The notes under the pieces: model-generated
The model's input: only the letters and a program-made list of their open reading frames with translations
What the model was told of the DNA's origin: nothing
Databases searched by the model: none
Position numbers and translations under genes: made by a program
Assembly: GCA_038239005.1 (NCBI GenBank)
Contig: JBBSFE010000007.1
Location: 44,422-108,421, forward strand
Reading direction: 5' to 3'
DNA from: DASXHD01 sp038239005
GTDB taxonomy: Bacteria; Myxococcota_A; Polyangia; Polyangiales; Polyangiaceae
DNA length: 64,000 nucleotides
Shown here: in pieces, positions 15,885-25,642 of the stretch
How the letters are laid out: each line of letters opens with the position of its first letter
Position numbering within the stretch: the stretch's first letter is position 1

Positions 15885-18142
15885 CCCTAGAGGCGAGCGA
15901 TGTTCGTGCGGGCGTGATCGTGGTCGGCCTCGCGCTCTCGGCGATCCTCGGCGTTCACGCGCTTCATCAGTGTGGCGTTGCGCGCGAGCGAGCCGCGCCG
16001 AGCGTGACGCTCGAATCGAAGCATGCGCATTACACGCTTTTTCGAGACGGGCGCATTCGCATCGAGACCGTCGATGGCGCGCGCACGATCGAAGGCGATC
16101 TCATCGGCGAAGACGATCAGTCGGCGCGCGTCATCGCGCTCGACGACCTCGCGTCCGACGGCCCGGCGCGCGCGCACGCTGGCGCAGCGACGTTCGACGT
16201 CGACGTCGCGCACGACGCGCTCGAGATCACGTTCAATCCGAACAGCGACGCCGGCTCGAGCGATGTGGGCATTCGCCTCGTGCTCGCTGGCCGTGTCGTC
16301 TTCTTGTCCGGGCGCGGCGAGCTCGGCGACGTCGCCGATGAGAGCGGCAAGCTCGCAACGATCGAAGACGTGCTTCACCCGATTGGCGTCGTCGCACGCG
16401 GCGAAGAGATGAGCGCCGCGATCGAGCAAGCAAGCGCGAAGAATGCTGCGTTGCGCGTGATGCGGCCCGCGGAGGATGCGAAAATCACGCTCGCGATCGG
16501 AAACGCATCGGGCGTATGGCCGCTCTTGTTCGAGCACGCGAAAATGGCGACAAAGCGCGTAAAGGGAAACGTCACGGGCGCGCCCGGCACATCACACGTC
16601 GTCGGGCTCGACGCCGAAGGCTCGCCCATCCTTCGCATCGCAACCGACGTCGCCGGTCATTTCGATTTCGGCGCGCCCGAAACCGTGACGAGCTGGTACG
16701 CGAGCGCAAGCGCAACGCGCACGAGCGCCCCGGTGATTTACCCGCCGGGCACCGCTTGGGATCTCAAGCTCGACGTCTCGGACGGCGGCGAGGTTCACGT
16801 GCGCACGCTCGACGCGGACACCAAAGCGCCACTCACCGCACGCCTCATCGTGCACGGCATCGATGGCACGCTCGACCCGAGCTTCGGCCCCGACTACCGC
16901 GCATCGGGCGCAGGGCCGATCATCGATGCGCTTCGCGGCGAGATCACGACGCCGCTCCCCGCGGGCAAATATCGCATCGCCGCCACCAAAGGCATCGAGT
17001 GGACGATCGACACGCGCGTCATCCAAGTCGAGCCAGGCAAACGCGTCGACGTGGAGCTCGCACCGCGACACGTCGTTCCGACGCCCGACGAAATTGGATG
17101 CGATCTGCACGTGCACGCGCGGCCGAGCTTCGATGCGCCCGTCACCGCCGAAGACCGCGTTCTCTCGCTCGTGGCCGCGGGGATCGATTTCGCCGTGCCC
17201 ACGGAGCACAACTTGATCGGCAACTACGCGCCTTCGATCAAAGTGCTTGGCGTCGAGAGCGAGCTCGCGTTCGTTCCGGGCGTCGAGGTCACGACCTACA
17301 TGCCGAAGTTCGGTCACTTTGGCGTCTTCCCTTGGCAGGTCGACAAACCTCCGCCGCCTTTCAAGAACACCGACATCGCGAAAGTCTTCGCAGGCGCGCG
17401 CGCGGGCGACGCGAAACGCATACTCATCGTTCACCACCCACGACTCACGCGCGAGATTGGTTACTTCACCGCATTCGGTTGGAAACCTGGCGGGCCGATT
17501 CCGATCGCGCTGCGAACCGACTTCGATGCCGTCGAGGTCTACAACGGCTACGAGAGCGCATCGCTCGATCATGTCGAAGTCGTGCTCGCCGACTACTACG
17601 CGCTGCTCAACGCCGGCCATCGTTATACAGCGACGGGCAGCAGCGACTCGCATCGCATTCAATATCAGTGGGCCGGATATCCGCGCACGATGGTCCGCGC
17701 CGATGCATCTGATCCGCTCGCGGTCGTTGCAGCAATCAAAGCGGGTCACGCGACCGTCACGAGCGGGCCGATCATCGAGCTCGATCTCCAAGGCACGCGA
17801 CCCGGTGGCGATCTTGTCATGAGCCCTCGAACGGTACTCGGCCGGCTGGTCGTTCGCGCCGCGCCATGGGTCGACGTCACATCAGCCAACGTCATCGTAG
17901 GTGGCCGCATCGCACAAACGTTCGACATCCCCACCCGGCCGATGACGACTGGCCCCGAGCCCGGCACCAGCGAAGAGGCCGCAAAGCGCACGATTCGGCT
18001 CGATGCAGAAGTTCGTCTCGACATCCCCGACTCCACTTGGGTCGTCGCCACCGCACGTGGCGCGCGCCCACTCGACGACATTTTGCCCTTCATGCCGATC
18101 GAGCCGTTTGCGATCACGAACCCAATCTTCGTGCATCGGTGA
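15881..18142 (+). CDS. Membrane-anchored PHP-domain metallohydrolase (CehA/McbA-like)
   Basis: A 753-aa protein. An N-terminal hydrophobic segment near residues 12-28 (VIVVGLALSAILGVHAL) is a membrane anchor or uncleaved signal. The first ~400 residues are beta-rich. A PHP-type metal site follows: CDLHVHARPSFD, VPTEHN, GVEVTTYMPKFGHF, and later TGSSDSHRIQYQWAGYP. This set matches the CehA/McbA branch of PHP hydrolases, which act on phosphoester or carbamate-type substrates. The substrate here is unknown; the envelope location suggests a periplasmic one. It starts at ATG 15881, overlapping tsaE by 4 nt. A hairpin lies just after its stop. Confidence 0.8.
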   Translation: MTLEASDVRAGVIVVGLALSAILGVHALHQCGVARERAAPSVTLESKHAHYTLFRDGRIRIETVDGARTIEGDLIGEDDQSARVIALDDLASDGPARAHAGAATFDVDVAHDALEITFNPNSDAGSSDVGIRLVLAGRVVFLSGRGELGDVADESGKLATIEDVLHPIGVVARGEEMSAAIEQASAKNAALRVMRPAEDAKITLAIGNASGVWPLLFEHAKMATKRVKGNVTGAPGTSHVVGLDAEGSPILRIATDVAGHFDFGAPETVTSWYASASATRTSAPVIYPPGTAWDLKLDVSDGGEVHVRTLDADTKAPLTARLIVHGIDGTLDPSFGPDYRASGAGPIIDALRGEITTPLPAGKYRIAATKGIEWTIDTRVIQVEPGKRVDVELAPRHVVPTPDEIGCDLHVHARPSFDAPVTAEDRVLSLVAAGIDFAVPTEHNLIGNYAPSIKVLGVESELAFVPGVEVTTYMPKFGHFGVFPWQVDKPPPPFKNTDIAKVFAGARAGDAKRILIVHHPRLTREIGYFTAFGWKPGGPIPIALRTDFDAVEVYNGYESASLDHVEVVLADYYALLNAGHRYTATGSSDSHRIQYQWAGYPRTMVRADASDPLAVVAAIKAGHATVTSGPIIELDLQGTRPGGDLVMSPRTVLGRLVVRAAPWVDVTSANVIVGGRIAQTFDIPTRPMTTGPEPGTSEEAAKRTIRLDAEVRLDIPDSTWVVATARGARPLDDILPFMPIEPFAITNPIFVHR

Positions 18143-18143
18143 G

Positions 18144-18160
18144 CCGCGAGAGCCTCGCGG
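18144..18160 (+). terminator. Stem-loop immediately after the PHP-domain gene
   Basis: CCGCGAG-AGC-CTCGCGG forms a perfect 7-bp GC-rich stem with a 3-nt loop two bases after the stop codon. No T-tract follows, so it is a candidate terminator or mRNA 3'-end stabiliser rather than a classic intrinsic terminator. Confidence 0.45.
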
Positions 18161-18316
18161 AGAGCGTAACGGCGACGATGTGCGTTCGTGTAGACGGCGT
18201 GGTAACTTAAAAGTCACGTTGCCATGAAGCAAGCAACGGATTACTTCCGCTCGAACCGTGCTCTGGGGGCGTCGACTGCAAACGATTGACGCAATTTGTT
18301 TTGCTCTGCGCCGCGT

Positions 18317-21300
18317 GTGGGGTCGTCTGCCTTGAGCGCCGCATTCGGTCGCTATCGATTGCTCGAGCGTCTCGGCCAAGGCGGGATGGCCGAAGTCTTC
18401 AAGGCCAAGAGCTTCGGCGTCGAGGGCTTCGAAAAAGTTCTCGTCATCAAGCGCATCTTGCCGGAGCTCGCGCGCAGCCAGCAGTTCGTCGACTTGTTCA
18501 TTCATGAGGCGAAGCTCGCCGTGCGTTTGTCGCACGCCAACATCGTTCAAGTGTTCGACCTTGGCCTCGCGCCGGTCACCGACGAAAAAGGGAAGAAGCT
18601 CCCCGACGCCTACTTCATGGCGATGGAGTTCGTGCACGGGCTCGACCTCGCCACCGTGCTCGCGCGTTGCAGGCGTCAGCAAACCGCGATCCCGATCGAG
18701 CTCGCCGTGTTCGTGTGCGCCGAAGTCGCGAAGGGTCTCGACCACGCACATCGCCGGCGTGACGAGCAACAGAAGCCGCTCGGCATCGTTCACTGCGATG
18801 TGTCGCCGCAAAACGTTTTGCTCTCGCTCGAAGGCGAAGTGAAAGTCACCGACTTCGGCATCGCGAAGGCGCGCGGAGCTCTCGAGCAAAATCTCGAAGA
18901 CACGCGCACGCGGCAGCTCCACGGCAAATTCGGTTACATGAGCCCCGAGCAGGCTCGCGGCGAGCCGGTCGATGCGCGCAGCGATATTTTCTCGCTTGGT
19001 GTCGTTCTCTACGAGCTCCTCGCTGGCGTGAATCCTTTCAGCGCGCCGACCACGTTCGAAACGCTGCGTCGCGTGCAAGCGTGTGAGTACCCGCCCGTCG
19101 AGCTGCTTCGCACCGATGTGCCCGCCGAGCTGGTGAAGATCCTCAAAACCGCTCTCGCGAAGGAAGTGAAAGATCGCTACGCCGACGCGGGCAAGCTCTA
19201 CGAGTCGCTCCTCGCGTTCTTGTATTCGGCGGGCGGGCACTACAGCGCCAACGATTTGAGCGAGTTCCTCGCGCGGTTCGCGCAACGCGAGGACGCGCCT
19301 TCGTCGTCCGCGCCTTCGCTCGGTGATCCATCGCTCGAGACGGAGAGCTCGCACGTTCAAGAGCGCACGCCCGTCGAGGTGCCCCCGTCGCGAAACATTT
19401 CGCAAAGCGTTCGCATCGACACCGGGGTTCGCTTCGTCGACATCGACCGCGCAGCTGGGCTCGGCGAGCGTCGCGAGGTCACGGCGCTCTACATCGAGCT
19501 GCCGCGCGGCGCTGATGTGGCCGTCTCCACGACCGCATCGCAGATCGTCGAGCGATACGGCGGCTTCGTGGTCCAACGCGAGAACAACCAAATCGCTGCC
19601 ATTTTCGGCGTCGGCGATCCAGACGGCCGAGACACCGAAGTCGCGACACGCTGCGCGCTTGTCACGCTGCGCGCGCTCACGGGGCCTGCCGCGCAAACGA
19701 GCGCGGGCATTCACACGGGCCGCATCCATGTCACCGCCGAGGGAACGCCCACCGAAGACGAGCGCCTGACGAGCGTGGTCTCTGCCGCGCGCGATCTCGC
19801 TCGCGCACGCGAAGGTCGCCTCGCGATTTCGGGCGCAGCGATGCGGCAAGTGAAAGGCCTCTTCACCTTCGAGCCCATGGTTCAAGAAGGAACCACGGTC
19901 ACGCCGGCGCCGAGCGTTGCGGGCTCGCTCGTCAAAGACGTGCGCGGGCCGAGCGAAGCTCTCGGGCGATTCGTCGGCCGCAAGGACGAGCTCCGCAAAG
20001 TCGGCGAGGTGCTCGCGTCGGCCACGCGTCGCGCTGCACGTTCACTCACGATTCGCGGCGGGCATGGCGTCGGCAAGACACGCTTGCTCGCAGAGGTCGA
20101 CCGGCGGCTCGGCAAGGGCAACTACAACGTCGGGTTCTACATCGCCGTCTGTCCGCCGCGCGGCCGCGAATATCCGCTCTCCGGAATCGTGTGTATGTTG
20201 CAAGTATTGTGCGGCATCGGTGACGGCGATCCGTCAGAACGCGTCATTGCCGTGCAGCCGCGTCTCCGCGCGCTCGGCCTCCATGACGAAGAAGTCGGCG
20301 CCGTGCTCACGGCGCTTGGTGCAAACGTGCCGACGTCGTCCGGCGCCAACGCGAAGAGCTCGCTCCGCTCGGCATTCACGCGCATGGTCGCAAGCCTCTG
20401 CGAGGACAAGCCCCACACCTTCGCCTGGGACAACGCCCACAACATGGACGAAGACTCGTTCTCGATCCTCGCGGTCGCGTTCGAGCGGCTCGCGCACTCT
20501 CGCGTCGTCTTTGCGTTCACGGCACGCGAAGGGTTCATGCACCCGCTCGAGAAGGGCGCGTCCCACGTCTCCATTGATCTGACCGATCTCAAATCGACGG
20601 AAGACGTGAGCCGCCTCATCGCGCTTCGCCTCGGCACGCAAACCGCACCGGACGAGCTCGTTCGCTTCGTGCGCGAGCGCGCAGGCGGGCATCCGCTCTT
20701 CATCGAGGAGATCATCAAAGGTTTGCTCGACGCAAACGCCGTGACCGTCGCCGAAGGGCGCGTCGTCACGATGCGCCTGCTCGGGCAAGAGCTCGCTCTT
20801 CCAAAGACGCTGCGCGGGCTCGTGGCATCGCGCGTTGCGCGGCTCGAGTCGGCAGCGAAGACCACGCTCCAAGCCGCGGCCATCCTCGGCGATCCGATCG
20901 ACTCCGCTGTGCTCGCGCGCATGTTGAATACGCCGCTCGCCGGGCTCGAGCGCTCGCTCGGTGCGCTCAAGACGAGTGATTTCCTCGCGCACACCGGCGC
21001 ATCGGAGCTTCACTTCACGTCGCCGATCATGCGTGAGGTCGTCGTCGATGCGCTTCCGCAAGATGCGGCGCGCGACATGCACGCAGCCGCCGGCCTCGCG
21101 CTCGAGCAAGAGCTCGGCGAGCGCGCGTGGGAGCAAGCCGCACGCATCGCGACACACTTTTACGAATCAGGCGATCGCGAACGCGCCGCAACGTACTTCG
21201 CGAAGAGCGGCGAGCGCCGGCTCGAAGCGCGTCAGCTCGAAGCAGCCGTGCGTGATTATGCGCGTGCGATCGAGCTGTGCGACATCTCCACGCGACCGCC

Positions 21301-22297
21301 GCGCGAGCTCGTGGAATGGCTTGACGGCCTCGCGACGGGCGTACGCATGGTGCGCGCCGCGCCCGAAGCGGAAGACACATGCGGCCGCGTGATCGCGCGC
21401 ATCGACAAGGACGGTGACGCCGAGCTCCGCGTTCGAACGCGCGTCGCTGCGTCGCGCATTCTCGTTGCGCTCCACAAATTCGAAGCCGCGACGCCACACC
21501 TCAGCGAGGCCGAGCGCATCGCGACAGGCACAGACTCGCTGATGAAGATCGTGCTCGTCGCTTCCGCGGAGCTCGCAGGTCGGCGCGGCGACTTCAATCG
21601 TTCGCTCGAGCTCCTCGTGCGCATGCAGAAGCTGGCCACGGTGGGCGGCGACATTCAAGAGGAGCACAAAATCCTCACGAACCTCACGCAAGCGCACGCG
21701 GCGCTCGGTGATCGCGCCGCGGCGAAGCAAGCGCTCGATCGCGCCGAGCAGCTCGTGCCCAACGACACCGCAGCCGCATGCGAGCGACAAAAGCTTCGTG
21801 GTCTCATGCATTATTTCTTGCGTGACTTCAGGCTCGCGGCCGTCGAGATCGAAAAGGCCGTCGACATGGCGCGCTCGCTCGGCCTCACCTACGAGGTCGC
21901 GGTGAATCTCCACAACCTCGGCGACGTGCTCATTCGGCTCGACGACTACGCCCGCGCGTACGGCGCACTCCAGCAATCTTTCGCACTATGCGACGAGTAC
22001 GGCTTCGAGCGCCTCGCAACACACAACCGAATGCTTCTCGCGTTTTTGGCCGGCATCAAAGGCGACGAAAAAGGCGACAAGCAACTCGACCAAGGCATCG
22101 CGTACGCCGAGGCCAACGAGTTCTGGTGGGACGTCATCAGTGGTCGCCTGCTCCGCGCGCGGCTCTTGCAGCACCGTGGCAAGCATGAGGAAGCCAAGCA
22201 CGGGTTTCACTCGCTGCGCACGCTCGCCAAGACGAACGGGCATCGCATGGTCGTCGACGACTGCGACGCTGCACTCGCCGAATACGCCAAGTCCTGA
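18317..22297 (+). CDS. Ser/Thr protein kinase fused to cyclase-like, AAA ATPase and TPR regions
   Basis: A ~1326-aa signalling protein. The kinase domain (~10-310) has GQGGMAEV, the ATP lysine in VIKRI, the catalytic loop HCDVSPQN (Cys for the usual Arg of HRD), DFG, and MSPEQARG. Residues ~365-530 resemble a class III nucleotide cyclase (SAGIHTGRIHV, IAAIFGVGD), but the metal-binding Asp of the first motif is absent (ALYIELP), so it is probably non-catalytic. An ATPase with Walker A GGHGVGKTRLL (~580) and a C-terminal TPR array (~930-1320) follow. No membrane helix is seen. The start could be GTG 18317, TTG 18332 or TTG 18296. It likely integrates signals by phosphorylation; targets are unknown. 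Confidence 0.85.
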   Translation: MGSSALSAAFGRYRLLERLGQGGMAEVFKAKSFGVEGFEKVLVIKRILPELARSQQFVDLFIHEAKLAVRLSHANIVQVFDLGLAPVTDEKGKKLPDAYFMAMEFVHGLDLATVLARCRRQQTAIPIELAVFVCAEVAKGLDHAHRRRDEQQKPLGIVHCDVSPQNVLLSLEGEVKVTDFGIAKARGALEQNLEDTRTRQLHGKFGYMSPEQARGEPVDARSDIFSLGVVLYELLAGVNPFSAPTTFETLRRVQACEYPPVELLRTDVPAELVKILKTALAKEVKDRYADAGKLYESLLAFLYSAGGHYSANDLSEFLARFAQREDAPSSSAPSLGDPSLETESSHVQERTPVEVPPSRNISQSVRIDTGVRFVDIDRAAGLGERREVTALYIELPRGADVAVSTTASQIVERYGGFVVQRENNQIAAIFGVGDPDGRDTEVATRCALVTLRALTGPAAQTSAGIHTGRIHVTAEGTPTEDERLTSVVSAARDLARAREGRLAISGAAMRQVKGLFTFEPMVQEGTTVTPAPSVAGSLVKDVRGPSEALGRFVGRKDELRKVGEVLASATRRAARSLTIRGGHGVGKTRLLAEVDRRLGKGNYNVGFYIAVCPPRGREYPLSGIVCMLQVLCGIGDGDPSERVIAVQPRLRALGLHDEEVGAVLTALGANVPTSSGANAKSSLRSAFTRMVASLCEDKPHTFAWDNAHNMDEDSFSILAVAFERLAHSRVVFAFTAREGFMHPLEKGASHVSIDLTDLKSTEDVSRLIALRLGTQTAPDELVRFVRERAGGHPLFIEEIIKGLLDANAVTVAEGRVVTMRLLGQELALPKTLRGLVASRVARLESAAKTTLQAAAILGDPIDSAVLARMLNTPLAGLERSLGALKTSDFLAHTGASELHFTSPIMREVVVDALPQDAARDMHAAAGLALEQELGERAWEQAARIATHFYESGDRERAATYFAKSGERRLEARQLEAAVRDYARAIELCDISTRPPRELVEWLDGLATGVRMVRAAPEAEDTCGRVIARIDKDGDAELRVRTRVAASRILVALHKFEAATPHLSEAERIATGTDSLMKIVLVASAELAGRRGDFNRSLELLVRMQKLATVGGDIQEEHKILTNLTQAHAALGDRAAAKQALDRAEQLVPNDTAAACERQKLRGLMHYFLRDFRLAAVEIEKAVDMARSLGLTYEVAVNLHNLGDVLIRLDDYARAYGALQQSFALCDEYGFERLATHNRMLLAFLAGIKGDEKGDKQLDQGIAYAEANEFWWDVISGRLLRARLLQHRGKHEEAKHGFHSLRTLAKTNGHRMVVDDCDAALAEYAKS

Positions 22298-22346
22298 GCC
22301 GAGGCCTTGCGGGAAGCGCCGTCCTGCCGCATACGTAGGAAGAAGT

Positions 22347-23753
22347 ATGAAGGCGTGCCGTCTTCTCGCCGCGCTGGGCCTTCTCGGGCTCGTGGCGTGT
22401 GAGGCGCCCATTGTCGGGCGTGACGGCACACTCACGTTTCCAGAGCGCGGCGCGCATGGCGCAAGCGTGATGACGGCGAACGGCATCGAGTTTCACGACC
22501 GCACCGACATCCCGCGCCGCTTGGTTCGCCGCACGACGGACGAGCCATGGAAGGCGCCCATAGGGTTCATTTTGCCCCAAAACGGCCGCTTCACCGAGAC
22601 GAGCCGACCCACCGTCGTCGCCACGACGGGTCTCGCATTTGCGCTACGCCCGAGCGATTCACGCGTGCCGTCCTGGGGCGGTGAGGTGCTCGTGCGCGTC
22701 GACGTGATTTCCCCGGCGGCCGTCGGCACCGCGCGACTCGGCGAGAACATCGCCGTCATCGTCGATGGTGGTGGCATCGATTCGATCGTTCTCGCCGAAG
22801 ACGTGATCGCGCAAACCGGTTCGTACGATCGCATCGCGGTGATCGACTCCACCGACGCGAAGCTCGTCGTGCCGCTGATTCCTGCGAATCACAAATCACT
22901 TGCCGAAGCGGCGATCGAGAAACGTCTTCGCACGACGCCACGCACGCATCACGATCTCGCGGGCGCGCTTCGCATCGCGCGAACCACGATTGGTATCGGG
23001 CCGCAGCGCCGCATCGTCGTGCTGAGCGACGGCCAAGAGCGCCCAACGCAAGCCGCCATCGACGTCGCCGGTGAGCTCGCACGCGGCGGCGTTCCCATCA
23101 GCGTGATCGCCACGCGCGCGGGCGTCAGCGGTGACGACGCCATGGCGATCGCGCAGAGCGGCGTCATCGGCGTCGCCGACGATCTCGCAGCGCGCGAGAA
23201 AATCGTTCCGCTTGCGGCGCCTCCTGCGGGTGATGTCGTTTTCAAAGACGTCGTGCTCACGTTCGCAGGTACGCCCGCGCCATCACACGTGCTCGAGACG
23301 TCGGGTGGCGGCGTTCGTTGGCGCGTCGATTCGGGCGAGCTCGTCCTCGGCGACGTGATCGCGGGCGAGGCGCGCACCGAGGTCGTTCGCGTCACGGTGC
23401 CGGCGTGGGTTGCGCGCTCGACCTTCACCTTCACCGTGACCGCCACCGCGAAGGACGCCAAAACCGGCGTGGAGCGGAAATTCTCCGCGACGATCCCTTG
23501 CACCTACGATGACGACATCGAGCGTATCGCCGAATCACGCTACGGCGACGTCATCGCGTACGCATCAGCGCTAGCCACGCTCACGCGCCTCGACGCGGCA
23601 TTCGTCGGCGACGACGTGAAGCGCGCTGGCGGCCTCTGGAAGATCGCATGGATGCACGCGCAATCGATGACGATGCTCGCCCGCGACACACACGACCGCG
23701 CCATCACGGAGCAGGCCGAAATCCTTCAGGCGCTCCTTCTTTCGACACGCTGA
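22347..23753 (+). CDS. Lipoprotein with von Willebrand A-like domain
   Basis: A 468-aa lipoprotein. The signal MKACRLLAALGLLGLVAC has a clear lipobox; AGGA lies about 7 nt before ATG 22347, which decides the start. The central region (ENIAVIVDGGGIDSIVLAED, YDRIAVIDSTDAK, then RRIVVLSDGQERPT) follows the vWA strand order, with DGGGIDS in place of a typical DxSxS metal site, so metal binding is uncertain. The C-terminal part contains beta strands and a Met/His helix (WMHAQSMTMLARD). Its 3' end overlaps the convergent heme A synthase gene by 50 bp. It may mediate protein-protein contacts at the envelope. Confidence 0.7.
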   Translation: MKACRLLAALGLLGLVACEAPIVGRDGTLTFPERGAHGASVMTANGIEFHDRTDIPRRLVRRTTDEPWKAPIGFILPQNGRFTETSRPTVVATTGLAFALRPSDSRVPSWGGEVLVRVDVISPAAVGTARLGENIAVIVDGGGIDSIVLAEDVIAQTGSYDRIAVIDSTDAKLVVPLIPANHKSLAEAAIEKRLRTTPRTHHDLAGALRIARTTIGIGPQRRIVVLSDGQERPTQAAIDVAGELARGGVPISVIATRAGVSGDDAMAIAQSGVIGVADDLAAREKIVPLAAPPAGDVVFKDVVLTFAGTPAPSHVLETSGGGVRWRVDSGELVLGDVIAGEARTEVVRVTVPAWVARSTFTFTVTATAKDAKTGVERKFSATIPCTYDDDIERIAESRYGDVIAYASALATLTRLDAAFVGDDVKRAGGLWKIAWMHAQSMTMLARDTHDRAITEQAEILQALLLSTR

Positions 23754-24660
23754 CCCGCTCGCGGTTGCCGAGTGCCTCCGTCGCCACGAGCACGAGGAGC
23801 ACCCATACGACGTCGGCTGACAAGAGGTGGAGAAGCTGCAGCCACGTTGGCGCGAGGAGCATCACGTTGGCCGCGCCGAGGCCGAGCTGCACGAAGTACG
23901 CAATCGACAGAGCGCGCGCGAGCCGCGACACGCTGCGCGAGGCGTTCACGAGCGGCGCGTACGTTGCGAGCGCCAGCAAGAGAACGCCCGAGCCGATCGC
24001 GACAAACGGATGCAGCGAGCGCAAGCGAATGAGGAGCGGCGCCGATGGCGCGACGTCGGCTGCGAGACCTTGCGCGATCGAGTGTGACGGATAGAGCGTG
24101 TCGCCGAGCGCGGCCAGCGAGCCGGTGGCCCCGACGAGAATCACGGCGACCATCGCGAGCGCGGCCACGAGCCCGAGAAGGCCGCGCTTTCGAAACGCGG
24201 GCCACGCGCTTCCCGAAGCGACGCGCGCAGTGACCGTCGCGCTGCCAAGGAGAAGGAACGTGTTCGACAAATGCATCGACGTCGACACGGCGCGCCGAAG
24301 CGACACATCGTGCGCAACGAGCCGTAAAAGCACGAGGCCCGCGCCGATGAGCGCCTCCGATGCGGTGAACGCGAACACGAGCGTCGCGCCGCGTCGCACG
24401 GGCGAGCCTTTTTCGAAAATGCGGAACGCCCACACCATCATCACGAGCGCGAGCACGAGGGAGCCGCCGCTCGAAACCCGGTGACTCAGCTCGACGAGCG
24501 TCTTCGTTTGCTGCAGGTGCGGAACGAGCTCGCCGTTGCAGAGCGGCCAGTGGCTCCCGCATCCGTCGCCCGAAAAACTCGTACGAACGTACGCGCCCCA
24601 GAGAACGACGAGGACGTCGTACGCGAGCACGAACCAAACAAAGCGCGTGAAGCGGCGCAT
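23704..24660 (-). CDS. ctaA: Heme A synthase, COX15/CtaA family
   Basis: Integral membrane enzyme that oxidises heme O to heme A for aa3-type terminal oxidases. A 318-aa protein with about eight hydrophobic helices. Signatures: GAYVRTSFSGDGC followed by WPLCNGELVP (extracytoplasmic Cys pair region), ELSHRVSSG (heme-ligand His in helix 2), SMHLSNTF, the second-half LHPFVAIGSG, and LLHLLSAD. I use ATG 24660 (MRRFTRFVWF), because the upstream in-frame residues overlap the next gene's promoter and look random. The cytochrome oxidase and cyoE-like genes are not in the window. Confidence 0.85.
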   Translation of the reverse strand: MRRFTRFVWFVLAYDVLVVLWGAYVRTSFSGDGCGSHWPLCNGELVPHLQQTKTLVELSHRVSSGGSLVLALVMMVWAFRIFEKGSPVRRGATLVFAFTASEALIGAGLVLLRLVAHDVSLRRAVSTSMHLSNTFLLLGSATVTARVASGSAWPAFRKRGLLGLVAALAMVAVILVGATGSLAALGDTLYPSHSIAQGLAADVAPSAPLLIRLRSLHPFVAIGSGVLLLALATYAPLVNASRSVSRLARALSIAYFVQLGLGAANVMLLAPTWLQLLHLLSADVVWVLLVLVATEALGNRERVSVSKEGAPEGFRPAP

Positions 24661-24725
24661 GCGAATTGCGTAGCATGGATCAACAAAACTTGGCCCACAG
24701 CGGCTGGGAATGAGATTCCGATCGC

Positions 24726-25430
24726 ATGACGAGAATCGCAATCCTCCCCCTCGCGCTGCTCACCTTTGGCTGCTCGAACGCCGTGCGCGTACCGAGCGTT
24801 GCAGAGGCGCCGATGTCGCTTCGGCCCGGGCACGTCATACCGATGACCTTCAACTCGATCGACGACTCGGAGAATCCGTACGTCGCGCAGTCGGCTGATG
24901 CACGTAGCGTCGGCGATTGGGTCACGACCGAGTTTGCGACCAACGGCAAACCCGTCACCGTTCAACAGCGCGTTCTCTCGCGCGATGGCGCAACGAGCGT
25001 CGTCGAGGTCGCGATCAAAGAAGCAACTCGCACGCAAACGTTCCGCGTTCGGAGCGAGACGACACGCGCGGGCGAGCAAGTCCTCGACGTGACGCGCCTC
25101 GAAAAGGGCGTCGAGCACGCATCGACCGTCGCGGTGTACGAAGCTGCGATGCAGAAGACGGTTCCGACCGTCGAGCGCAACGATGGCATGGTCGACGTCG
25201 AGCCGATCACGCTCGAGATCGGCGGAAAGCCCGTCGCTGCAGTTCGCACGACGTACAAAGTCATGGCCGCGGGCAAGCCCGCAACGATGAGCGTCATTCA
25301 CAGCGACGCGTTCGTGTGGGGCGACCTCGGCGGCGACATCATCACCGAAGCGGGCAAGACGCTCTACACGACGCGCGTCGTCGACACCGGAAGCGCACCG
25401 AAAGTCTCGGTCGCTTCCGAGCGCTACTAG
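24726..25430 (+). CDS. Small lipoprotein of unknown function
   Basis: A 234-aa protein. The N-terminus MTRIAILPLALLTFGCSN is a standard lipoprotein signal. The rest is a beta-rich domain with many Thr/Val strands (TVQQRVLSRDG, VVEVAIKEATRTQTF) and no cysteine. I do not recognise a family; a general outer-membrane or periplasmic role is inferred only from the signal. It is divergent from the heme A synthase gene (65 bp between starts) and convergent with a DUF4177-like gene 3 bp away. Confidence 0.75.
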   Translation: MTRIAILPLALLTFGCSNAVRVPSVAEAPMSLRPGHVIPMTFNSIDDSENPYVAQSADARSVGDWVTTEFATNGKPVTVQQRVLSRDGATSVVEVAIKEATRTQTFRVRSETTRAGEQVLDVTRLEKGVEHASTVAVYEAAMQKTVPTVERNDGMVDVEPITLEIGGKPVAAVRTTYKVMAAGKPATMSVIHSDAFVWGDLGGDIITEAGKTLYTTRVVDTGSAPKVSVASERY

Positions 25431-25433
25431 CGC

Positions 25434-25631
25434 CTATTTTTTCTTCAGGCGCTTGAACACGAAGAGGACGACTTCTTCCTCGTGCTCGTCGGTTGGGCTT
25501 TCGTCGCGCGTCATGCCGACGAGCTCCCAGCCGTCGCCGCCGCGCTTGTTGAGCTCTTTCTTGATGCCCTTCGTCGACTCACCGTGTCTCCACGCCGCGG
25601 TCCAGATGTCGTACTCGAACTTATGTGCCAT
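25434..25631 (-). CDS. DUF4177-like small protein
   Basis: A 65-aa protein: MAHKFEYDIWTAAW at the start, GDGWELVGM in the middle and VVLFVFKRLKKK at the end. The GWELV motif between two predicted strands is the hallmark of DUF4177 and related small domains. The function of the family is not known to me. ATG 25631 is chosen, as upstream in-frame residues are not part of the family. It sits 11 bp downstream of the sterol-desaturase-type gene on the same strand and may be co-transcribed. Confidence 0.75.
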   Translation of the reverse strand: MAHKFEYDIWTAAWRHGESTKGIKKELNKRGGDGWELVGMTRDESPTDEHEEEVVLFVFKRLKKK

Positions 25632-25642
25632 GACGCCGCAAG

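Noticed and set aside
18224..18289. Short peptide of 21 codons (MKQATDYFRSNRALG...) upstream of the large kinase
   Set aside because: It could be a leader peptide, but there is no attenuator structure and no repeat of regulatory codons, so I do not list it as a gene.
17882..19885. 667-codon minus-strand frame opposite the PHP and kinase genes
   Set aside because: It covers two well-supported genes antisense and has no recognisable motif.
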